Source: a bacterium
GTDB taxonomy: Bacteria > CBDUZB01 > JAGLHV01
Length of the DNA: 16,855 bases
Direction of reading: 5' to 3'
Assembly: GCA_023132075.1 (NCBI GenBank)
Contig: JAGLYT010000007.1
Coordinates: 1-16,855 of the forward strand
Made by a program: the position numbers and the translations under genes. Positions 7,022 through 13,902 of this stretch are shown one piece after another; within the stretch, counting starts at the first letter, position 1; every line of letters begins with the position of its first letter. The notes below the pieces were generated by a model. That model was not told where the DNA came from. It did not search any database and saw nothing but the letters and a program-made list of their open reading frames with translations.

Positions 7022-9565
7022 ATGCGACCGAAAGTATTGGTTATTGATGATGACGTGGAAGTTTTAAAAATATTTAAACGGTATCTGGAAAATGAAAATT
7101 ATACAATTGATATCATTGATAACAGTCTTAAGGCACTGGAAACAGTCGGAAAAGTAAAACCGGATTTAATTCTGCTTGATGTCCGAATGCCGGAAATGGA
7201 TGGATATGAGGTTTGTTCGAAAATAAAAGAGGATAAAAATCTTACCGGTATTCCGGTGATTTTTATCAGTGCCCTGGATGAAGAGCAGGATAAGAAAAAA
7301 GCGTTTTCCTATGGTGCGGTGGATTATATAGTAAAACCGCCCAGCAAAAAGGAAATATTAGATAAAATAAGGAAGCACTTAAAGAATTTGACAGCGATGC
7401 AGGAAAGAGAGGAAATTGTTGGGTTAAAAGAGGTGAGATTTCCCGGGCAATTTAAAGAGTTTAAAAAAGTTTTAGAAAATAAATTGAATTTAAACGCAGA
7501 ACAAAAGAAAATATTATTAACGACAAAAGTAGCAGTAATAAATTCACTGGTGGAAGTTTTAAATATTTCCAGTGCTCAATTATCCCAGTACATTGCTGAG
7601 TTTTTAAAATTAAAATATATGCCTTATCTTGATCCGGAACTTTTACAAACCAATATTCTTCCCAATTCTTTTTGTCGAAAATATCACGTAGTAGCAATAA
7701 GTGATCTAATTCAAACGAAAAATGCAGAGAATAAGGTTTTTGCCTTGAGCAATCCGTTTAATTGGGAATTAATAGAGTTTTTAAGTAAGGTAAGCGGAAA
7801 TAATAGGATAGTGATTACTGAGCCTGAAAATATCGATTCCTTTTTTCAGGAAAAAGGATCAAATGATAAAATAACCGTTGATATTATTTCCCAAACCGCT
7901 TCTCAGAAAGAAATAGAAAACCACCCGGTAAAATATATAACCAACCATATTATTTGTAAAGCGATAAGCCAGAGAGCAAGTGATATACATATTGAGCCAA
8001 AAGAAGTAGAAACGAGTATTCGCTTTCGTGTAGACGGCGATATGCAACAGGCTTTTTTTTTGAAGGATAAGACGGCATTACGAATGATTGCCCGTTTTAA
8101 AGTACTTGCTGATTTGGATATTGCTGAAAGACGGAAACCACAGGATGGTTCTTTTGCTATATCTGTGGATAATAGAAATTTTAGATTAAGGGTAGCTACT
8201 ACTAATACAGCTTACGGGGAAAGTGTTATTTTGCGTTTGTTAGAGCCTAAGGCTAAACCAAAGGCATTGGATCTTTTGGGAATGACCCCCCAACAGGAAA
8301 AAACTATGCGCGAATTTTCCCGGCAAAGCAGCGGGCTGATTTTATTAGTCGGACCGACCGGTTCAGGAAAAACTACTACCATTTATAGTCTCCTGAGCCA
8401 GATAGACTGTAAAAGCAGGAGTTTAATTTCAGTGGAGGATCCCATTGAGTATACTATTCCCGATGCCAATCAACAACAGGTAAACGAAAAAATCGGAGTT
8501 ACTTTTAATATACTTTTAAGGTCAGCAATGCGTCAGGATCCGGATATACTTTATATAGGAGAAATGAGAGATCAATTTTCCAGTTCCGTAGCTATGCAGG
8601 CAGCTGGTACCGGTCATCTGGCGATTAGTACTATGCATTCGGCTAATGCGACTACAGCAGTTTTTCGTCTGGAAACATTAGAAGTTTCCCGGACTACAAT
8701 GGCGGATTCGATTTTGGGTATAATAGCTCAAAAATTACTTAAAGTTCTTTGTCCTCATTGCCGGGAGGTATTCCCGATTACGAAAGAAGAGAGAAGGCTT
8801 TTGTCAAAATATACCACTGATTTTCCGGAAAAAGTTGCTCATCCGGCAGGTTGTCCCCAGTGTAACTACTCTGGTTTTTATGGAAGAGAAGCTGTTTATG
8901 AAATTTTAAAATTTGATTCGGAGATATCCAAAATGGTGCGGGACAATGTTCCTGTTGCCGGGATAAGGAGTTTTGCTAAGCAGCGGGGTGATTATTTAAT
9001 TGGTGACCATGCTTTACAAAAAGTGAAGGATTTGAAGTTTTCAGTAAAACAGGTTTGTGGAACGATATTAATAGAAGAGGTACAAATTAATGCTTTGGAT
9101 AAAAAAACAATCCGGAGTGTTTCGGAAGAAAAACCGGAAAAAGAACTAGTGGAAAGCAAAATAGCGGAAGAGAAAAAATCAACGGAGAAGAGACATATAT
9201 TACTGGTGGAAGATGATAGCGATATACGCCGATTGGTAGCCAGCTTGCTGGAAAACGGGGGGTATTCTGTTACCGTGGCGGAAGACGGTATAGAGGCTCT
9301 CCTTCGTATGGGTAAAGTAAATTTTGAATTGATTCTTTCTGATGTGGATATGCCTAATTTAGACGGATTTAAGTTATTGGAAATGAAAAACCAGAAAGGA
9401 ATTAAAAGTCCTGTAGTGTTTTTGACCTCAAGAGCAAATACGGAAGATGAAAAAAGGGGACTCAAAATGGGTGCTACCGATTATATCAAAAAGCCATTTG
9501 ATAAAGAAACATTATTGTTAAAAATTAATCGTATCTTTGAAATATTAACGACTTCTGCCAAATAG
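7022..9565 (+). CDS. Receiver - T2SSE_N-like - GspE/PilB secretion ATPase - receiver fusion
   Basis: 847 aa, against roughly 500-570 for an ordinary GspE/PilB. Order: receiver 1 (1-122; DDD 9-11, Asp53, Lys105), a linker, a T2SSE_N/MshEN-like region (~165-280, with YMPYLDPELLQTNILPNSF and LSNPFNWELIEFL), and the ATPase core (~290-680). The core shows SDIHIEP, ERRKPQDGSF, Walker A GPTGSGKT (444-451), Asp box VEDPIEY, Walker B DILYIGE (508-514), His box STMHS (His538) and a four-Cys zinc site at 577/580 and 611/614. A charged linker (~683-723) leads to receiver 2 (725-842; EDD, Asp774, Lys824). The family drives pilus assembly or type II secretion at the inner membrane. All ATPase motifs and both phospho-sites look intact. 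Receiver control of assembly is inferred. Confidence 0.94.
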   Translation: MRPKVLVIDDDVEVLKIFKRYLENENYTIDIIDNSLKALETVGKVKPDLILLDVRMPEMDGYEVCSKIKEDKNLTGIPVIFISALDEEQDKKKAFSYGAVDYIVKPPSKKEILDKIRKHLKNLTAMQEREEIVGLKEVRFPGQFKEFKKVLENKLNLNAEQKKILLTTKVAVINSLVEVLNISSAQLSQYIAEFLKLKYMPYLDPELLQTNILPNSFCRKYHVVAISDLIQTKNAENKVFALSNPFNWELIEFLSKVSGNNRIVITEPENIDSFFQEKGSNDKITVDIISQTASQKEIENHPVKYITNHIICKAISQRASDIHIEPKEVETSIRFRVDGDMQQAFFLKDKTALRMIARFKVLADLDIAERRKPQDGSFAISVDNRNFRLRVATTNTAYGESVILRLLEPKAKPKALDLLGMTPQQEKTMREFSRQSSGLILLVGPTGSGKTTTIYSLLSQIDCKSRSLISVEDPIEYTIPDANQQQVNEKIGVTFNILLRSAMRQDPDILYIGEMRDQFSSSVAMQAAGTGHLAISTMHSANATTAVFRLETLEVSRTTMADSILGIIAQKLLKVLCPHCREVFPITKEERRLLSKYTTDFPEKVAHPAGCPQCNYSGFYGREAVYEILKFDSEISKMVRDNVPVAGIRSFAKQRGDYLIGDHALQKVKDLKFSVKQVCGTILIEEVQINALDKKTIRSVSEEKPEKELVESKIAEEKKSTEKRHILLVEDDSDIRRLVASLLENGGYSVTVAEDGIEALLRMGKVNFELILSDVDMPNLDGFKLLEMKNQKGIKSPVVFLTSRANTEDEKRGLKMGATDYIKKPFDKETLLLKINRIFEILTTSAK

Positions 9566-9715
9566 ACATTTAGGAAGAAATATTATGAATGCTGTGTATC
9601 GTAATTAATATAGTTATTTAATTTATCTACCTTATGGGTTAGCGGTTAATCAAGGGAAAAAAAATTATTTTAGATAAATCTGTTGAAATATTTAAAAACG
9701 GAGGGAGTTGAAAAG
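9566..9715 (+). promoter_or_regulatory. 150-bp leader with a long inverted repeat ahead of the pilin-like genes
   Basis: A perfect 9-bp inverted repeat, ATTTATCTA (9621-9629) and TAGATAAAT (9671-9679), encloses a shorter CCTT/AAGG pair and a GGTTAGCGGTTA direct repeat. In RNA this could close a stem of about 60 nt. It is not followed by a U-tract, so it is not an obvious intrinsic terminator, and no strong promoter hexamers are visible. It may be an RNA processing or regulatory element between the ATPase and the pilin genes, or chance in AT-rich DNA. Confidence 0.3.
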
Positions 9716-10264
9716 ATGAGTAACGAAATAATTTCAAATTTAAAATGTGTTAAGTGTAATAAAGAATTTAACAAAAGAGAATTGAATTTAATCAATGGAA
9801 AACGTTACTGCAGTCAATGTGCGATTGAATTTGCTAATGAATTTGTCAAGACAGAAAGCGATTTATTGAATGAAAGAGCAAAAGAAACTTCTGAGGTTAG
9901 AAGTAAAAAATGGAAAACCTTGATTATTTGTTTGTTTGTTATTTGTATGGGAATTAATGCAGTCTTATTACCCCGAATGATTAAATCATTAAAAGGAAAT
10001 AAAGTAATTCGTAAAGGGGCCATTAAAACTGATGTTAAAACAGATAAGTGTATTAAGAATCTTTGGCAGATATCCAGAATGATTCAGGAGGATAGTTTGT
10101 CGGAAATGGCTTTAGTTTGTCCGGTTAGCAAAAAACCGTATATTGTACAGCAAAAAGACGAGAATACAATAGTTTTCTGTCCTAATCCGAATCGACACGG
10201 GAAACGCGGTTATCGGGCAATTAGAGTGAGTAGGTTCTCCCCCATTCCGGAGGTACTGGAGTAA
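9716..10264 (+). CDS. Zinc-ribbon / single-TM protein with pilin-like C-terminal region
   Basis: 182 aa from the ATG at 9716, chosen because GGAGGGAG (9700-9706) sits about 9 nt upstream; the in-frame TTG at 9683 lacks such a site. Residues 11-35 hold CVKC...CSQC, a zinc-ribbon pattern. Residues ~68-86 form one hydrophobic segment. The remainder contains DKCIKNLWQIS, then CPVSKKPY (Cys135) and CPNPNRHG (Cys155). The TM followed by K-C-x-x-N-L-x-x-I and paired Cys near Pro/Gly resembles the layout of the neighbouring prepilin, but there is no GFTLIE leader. It ends directly before the prepilin ATG. Likely an inner-membrane accessory of the pilus/secretion machine; I do not recognise a named family. 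Confidence 0.75.
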   Translation: MSNEIISNLKCVKCNKEFNKRELNLINGKRYCSQCAIEFANEFVKTESDLLNERAKETSEVRSKKWKTLIICLFVICMGINAVLLPRMIKSLKGNKVIRKGAIKTDVKTDKCIKNLWQISRMIQEDSLSEMALVCPVSKKPYIVQQKDENTIVFCPNPNRHGKRGYRAIRVSRFSPIPEVLE

Positions 10265-11146
10265 ATGATTAGTCATAAAAATAGAGGGTTTACTTTAATT
10301 GAGCTTGTAATGGTTGTAATTATAATATTGACAATGGCTACTGTTGGCGTGATTAAATATGATGAGGCAGACCGGAAAGTACGGGTTACCCAATGTTTGG
10401 TGAATCGGGTGGCGATTGAAGATGCGGAACGGCGTTATTATTATACTAAGGATGAGCCCTGTTTAAACATTTCCAAACTGGTAAAGGAAGGTTTCCTGGA
10501 TAAGATGCCTACCTGTGCCGGCGGAGGCCAATATATCTGGATAAGTACTTCCACTCTTTCTTCCTCTTATCCTATGGTGGGATGTTCAGTTCATTATTGG
10601 TATTTTTGGGAGGGTGATTCTAATTCGGAAACAGAACTGTTTTCATCTGATTTTGATAATATGGATTATCTTACGCCGCTCAGAGGAGATTGGGTTATTC
10701 AGGACGGGGCACTTAGACCTACGGGGAAAGGGGAAGAGCATCGGCTTGTTTTCGGAAGCCTTGGTTGGACAGATTATACAGTAGAGATGGAGGCAACTTT
10801 GGATGAGGGAATGGGATATGGAATTTATTATCGCAGTGATGGGAAAGCAAATATAACCGGATATTGTTTTCAATATGATCTCGGAGATGCATATTCTTTT
10901 CTGGTAAGAAAGGTATTTAACGGCAGAGAACAGAGCCCTTTTCAACGGGTAAGTATGCCGGAGGGGTTTTCTATTTACAGTCAATCCCATACTATTTCCA
11001 TTGGGGTTGATGGAAATAGTCATCAAATCAGTGTTGATGGGCAGATAATCATGGAATTCGATGATGATTCTTTTTCCTCAGGAGCAACAGGGTTTAGGTC
11101 CTGGGGGCATTCGGAAGTGAGTTTTGACGAGGTTAGGGTTTATTAA
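10265..11146 (+). CDS. Prepilin-like protein with C-terminal LamG/DUF1080-like domain
   Basis: 293 aa. A short basic leader MISHKNRG precedes FTLIELVMVVIIILTMATVGV, the class III prepilin signature with cleavage expected after Gly8 and Glu at +5 (Glu13). The pilin-like helix continues to about residue 60 with a Cys-bearing segment (Cys44, Cys66, Cys84, Cys107). From ~126 to the end is a beta-rich domain (DFDNMDYL, GDWVIQDGAL, YTVEMEATL, GYGIYYRSDG, GVDGNSHQISVDGQ, GATGFRSWGHSEVSFDEVRVY) of the concanavalin-like LamG/DUF1080 type, often glycan-binding. Start and stop abut the previous gene (TAAATG), with GGAGGT close upstream. It should be processed by a prepilin peptidase and assembled by the ATPase encoded upstream; the LamG-like part would be displayed outside the inner membrane. 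Confidence 0.88.
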   Translation: MISHKNRGFTLIELVMVVIIILTMATVGVIKYDEADRKVRVTQCLVNRVAIEDAERRYYYTKDEPCLNISKLVKEGFLDKMPTCAGGGQYIWISTSTLSSSYPMVGCSVHYWYFWEGDSNSETELFSSDFDNMDYLTPLRGDWVIQDGALRPTGKGEEHRLVFGSLGWTDYTVEMEATLDEGMGYGIYYRSDGKANITGYCFQYDLGDAYSFLVRKVFNGREQSPFQRVSMPEGFSIYSQSHTISIGVDGNSHQISVDGQIIMEFDDDSFSSGATGFRSWGHSEVSFDEVRVY

Positions 11147-11172
11147 AACAGATAAAAAGGACAGTTTAATTA

Positions 11173-11193
11173 GTTTAGATTTGTTTTATTAGT
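11173..11193 (+). repeat. Dispersed AT-rich spacer repeat, copy A
   Basis: This 21-bp stretch, GTTTAGATT then GTTTTATTAGT with one variable base between, matches 16670-16690 at 20 of 21 positions. In both places it lies in a spacer after a stop codon within TTGGTT/TTAGTT-rich sequence. The spacer at 13493-13530 has a looser version. It appears to be a degenerate intergenic repeat family; no function is evident. Confidence 0.5.
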
Positions 11194-11245
11194 CAGATTG
11201 GTTTCAATTAGTATTTATGAGTTGGAAGTTTGAAAAGGATAATAG

Positions 11246-13492
11246 ATGAAAATAGCTAACAAAATAAGTTTGTCTTTTTTAATAACTGCTGTGATTTTAA
11301 GCAGTATAAGTATGGTTATTGCTTTTGGCAAAACTAAAAGAGATATGAAAAAAATGGTTTTTGACCATTTAATCACTATAATTAACTCAAGAGTGACTCT
11401 TATTGAAACATTTCTAAAATCACAGAAAAGGGCAACCAACCAATTAGCAGAGAGTATTGTTTTAAAAGATTTGTTGTTAGCTAAAAAAAATGATAAAAAT
11501 TATCAATCCCGATATAGAAAAGCTCAACGCAGACTAAAAAATACTGCCCGGAGTGATGAATCTGTCAGCGATATTTTATTATTAGATAAAAAAAGAACAG
11601 TTATTGCTGCCACTGATGAGAATTATATAGGAAAAGATGAAAATAATAATTCATGTTTTTTAAATGCAAGGGGAGAAGGTGTTTTTACTAAAGATGTTTG
11701 TGTGTCCGGAACTAAAAAAATACCCTATCTTTCTTTTTCTACGCCGGTTTTAGATGAAGAAAAAACTAATTTTTTAGGGATATTGATAATAAGGATTTTA
11801 ATGCGGGAAATAAATGAGATTACCACTAACCAAATGAATTTAGGGAAAACAGGGGAAGTATATTTAGTAAACAAAAACGGATTTATAATTAGTTCTTCCC
11901 GTTTTATGGAAGATACTTTTCTTAAACTAAAGGTTGAGACTGAAGGGGTAAAAAAGTGTCTGGAAGATATAGAAGAATTTGGAGAGAAAGAACATGAGCA
12001 TAAAGTTTTTACCTATAAAAATTATCAGGGGAGTTTAGTTTTAGGGGTGCATAAGCATATTGAGCAGTTATCCTGGGGACTTATAACGGAAATAGGAGAA
12101 AAAGAAGCCCTGGCTTTTATTTATGAACAGAAACCGGTTCTTTTAAAAATAAGTTTTTTTGTTATTACAGGTTCTTGGTTGTGTGGGATATTTGTTGCCG
12201 GATTGATTATTCGTCCAGTTCATGCCTTGCATAAAGGTACGGAAAGAATAGGAGAAGGGGATGTGGATTTTAAAGTTGGAACAAAGATAAACGATGAAGT
12301 TGGACAACTTTCCCGGGCTTTTGATCGGATGAGAATAAATTTAAAAAAATCAACTATCTCAAGAGAAAAACTTTATCAGGAAATTGCTCAACGCAGGGAG
12401 ATAGAAGAAAAACTAAGATTATTTTCTCATGCGGTGGAGAGTGCGGTAGAAGGTATGGCTATAGCTAATCTTTCAGGGGAGATTATTTATGTGAATGAGG
12501 CATTTATTAGGCTATTTGGTTATTCAAAAGAAGAAATGATAGGAGAAAAAATTAATTCTTTTTATTTCAAAGAAGGAATCTATAAATCACAGCAAGTAAC
12601 AAAGACAATAATAAGAGGGAATTGGCAGGGGGAATTAATTGCCGGAAGAAAGGATGGCACTTGTTTTCCGATAGCGATATACGCATCGGTGGTAAAAGAT
12701 AATAAAGGGAGAATTATTGGTCAGATGGCATCTCATGTGGATATCACCCGTCGTAGGGAAACGGAAGAAAAAATGAAAGAAGCAGTAAAGATAAAATCGG
12801 ATTTTTTATCGATGGTTTCGCATGAGTTAAGAACTCCGCTTACGGCAATAAAAGAGGGAATAAGCATAGTACTGGATGGGTCCGCCGGAAAAATAAACAC
12901 TGATCAGGAGGATTTTTTAGCTACGGCAAAAAGGAATGTAGACAGATTGCACCGCTTAATTAATCAAGTACTTGATTTTTCTAAATTGGAAGCCAGAAAA
13001 TCTGAGTTCAGAATGGAGGAAAACGACCTTAATCAAGCGATAACAGAAATAGTAAAAATGCAGCAGCCGGTAGCTATAGACAAAGGCCTTTATGTTAGAT
13101 TGGAGTTAGGTAATAATATGGATAAAATTTTATTTGATAAAGATAAAATCATTCAGGTGTTGATCAATTTAACTAATAATGCCTTTAAACATACGAACAA
13201 AGGGGGAATCACGGTAAGCAGCAAAAAGGACAATGACGGTAAATTTATCCGGGTGGGGATTAAAGATACCGGTGAAGGAATCGAAGAAAAAGAATTAGGC
13301 AGATTATTTGAGCAATTTCAACAGATAGGGAAAAAATTCAGAAAACCGGGCAGTACAGGACTTGGTTTAGCTATTTCTAAAGAAATAATTACCGGACATA
13401 AAGGGAAGATTTGGGCTGAGTCCCAGCATAATGTTGGTTCTGAATTTATTTTTACCCTGCCCATTATTAAGGAGAGAAGGGGTAAAGGATAA
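11246..13492 (+). CDS. Transmembrane sensor histidine kinase, Cache-HAMP-PAS-HisKA-HATPase_c
   Basis: 748 aa. TM 1 is at ~8-27 and TM 2 at ~301-322; the ~275-residue loop between them looks like a periplasmic Cache sensor (YLSFSTPVL, FLGILIIRI, GKTGEVYLVNKNGFIISSS, HIEQLSWGLITEI). HAMP follows at ~322-370, then PAS (~391-503; IIYVNEAFIRLFGYSKEEMIG). HisKA has SHELRTPLTAIKEGI with His526; the N box is VLINLTNNAFKHT (Asn645), G1 is DTGEGI (674-679), and G2 is STGLGLAI. All catalytic motifs are present. The start is preceded by AAGGATAATAG, a reasonable ribosome site, and the gene follows the prepilin after a ~100-bp spacer. No receiver is attached, so it must signal to a separate receiver; the ones in this window are obvious candidates. 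Ligand unknown. Confidence 0.95.
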   Translation: MKIANKISLSFLITAVILSSISMVIAFGKTKRDMKKMVFDHLITIINSRVTLIETFLKSQKRATNQLAESIVLKDLLLAKKNDKNYQSRYRKAQRRLKNTARSDESVSDILLLDKKRTVIAATDENYIGKDENNNSCFLNARGEGVFTKDVCVSGTKKIPYLSFSTPVLDEEKTNFLGILIIRILMREINEITTNQMNLGKTGEVYLVNKNGFIISSSRFMEDTFLKLKVETEGVKKCLEDIEEFGEKEHEHKVFTYKNYQGSLVLGVHKHIEQLSWGLITEIGEKEALAFIYEQKPVLLKISFFVITGSWLCGIFVAGLIIRPVHALHKGTERIGEGDVDFKVGTKINDEVGQLSRAFDRMRINLKKSTISREKLYQEIAQRREIEEKLRLFSHAVESAVEGMAIANLSGEIIYVNEAFIRLFGYSKEEMIGEKINSFYFKEGIYKSQQVTKTIIRGNWQGELIAGRKDGTCFPIAIYASVVKDNKGRIIGQMASHVDITRRRETEEKMKEAVKIKSDFLSMVSHELRTPLTAIKEGISIVLDGSAGKINTDQEDFLATAKRNVDRLHRLINQVLDFSKLEARKSEFRMEENDLNQAITEIVKMQQPVAIDKGLYVRLELGNNMDKILFDKDKIIQVLINLTNNAFKHTNKGGITVSSKKDNDGKFIRVGIKDTGEGIEEKELGRLFEQFQQIGKKFRKPGSTGLGLAISKEIITGHKGKIWAESQHNVGSEFIFTLPIIKERRGKG

Positions 13493-13548
13493 GGACAGTT
13501 AGTTGGTTATATTGGTTAAAAGGTAAAAAATAAAAAATAGATTTTTAA

Positions 13549-13768
13549 TGTAGTTGCCCAATTTACTTGTCTATCCTTAACTTTGATGATTGAGTAGAAC
13601 AGATAACAATGACGCCTAATGAAGAGATTGTTGAAAAATACGAATTTGGTAGTCGCAAACTTTAGTTTGCGTGAAAAGTGGTACCAGTTGGGAATAATCA
13701 GCAAAAAAATTCGTCGGCTAAAGCCGTCGGCTACCGTTTTTCAATAATCTCTGAATCAGGCAACTACA
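13549..13768. repeat. Nested inverted-repeat (MITE-like) element
   Basis: The outermost arms, 13549-13563 and 13754-13768, match as TGTAGTTGCC[C/T][A/G]ATT in inverted orientation. Inside, 13614-13638 pairs with 13737-13761 (25 bp, four mismatches, including AGAGATT[G/A]TTGAAAAA). Further in, GGTAGTCG (13648-13655) faces CGGCTACC (13728-13735). At the core are two separate hairpins, CGCAAACTTTAGTTTGCG (13654-13671) and CGGCTAAAGCCG (13715-13726). The left side carries about 50 bp that break the symmetry. There is no transposase and no second copy in the window. It fits a miniature or REP-like mobile palindrome; a target duplication is not evident. Confidence 0.6.
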
Positions 13769-13812
13769 AAATAATTACAAAATTTAAAACAATGACTAAA
13801 AACTATGAGTGG

Positions 13813-13876
13813 CAAAAGAAGAAAGACTTTTTTCCCCCCTTTGAAAAAGGGAGTTAGGGGATTTTAATAAATGACA
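13813..13876 (+). repeat. CCCCTTT-GAA-AAAGGG hairpin repeat, copy 1
   Basis: A CAAAAGA-GAAAGAC start, a T-run, a C-run, TTTGAAAAAGGG, then GTTAGGGGATT and AAATGACA. The same order recurs at 15176-15234 ahead of the second FIST gene. The stem CCCTTT/AAAGGG is followed by GTTAGGGG rather than a U-tract, so it is not a standard terminator. Similar hairpins are widespread dispersed repeats in bacterial genomes. Here it seems to be part of the unit duplicated with the FIST gene. Confidence 0.6.
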
Positions 13877-13902
13877 TTACCATAAAGAAAAGAGAGATTT
13901 TT

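Larger units (their letters stand above)
13493..13902. other. Repeat-rich intergenic region, 410 bp
   Basis: No gene is supported. It begins with a TTGGTT-rich spacer similar to those at 11150-11200 and 16655-16700, continues into a nested inverted-repeat element (13549-13768), and ends with a hairpin repeat (13813-13876) next to the FIST leader. No convincing promoter or terminator is seen, although TTGAAA (from the hairpin) 17 bp before TTAATA could be a weak promoter for the FIST gene. Confidence 0.7.

Noticed and set aside
8992-9465. 157-codon minus-strand open frame
   Set aside because: Antisense to the C-terminal receiver of the secretion ATPase; Ser-rich product with no family features.
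9683-9715. Upstream TTG start extending the zinc-ribbon/TM protein by 11 codons
   Set aside because: The GGAGGGAG ribosome site lies between this TTG and the ATG at 9716, so the ATG is the better start.
13715-13742. CGGCT/AGCCG hairpin near T-runs as an intrinsic terminator
   Set aside because: The stem is short, the T-run is offset by several bases, and the sequence is better explained as the core of the nested inverted repeat.
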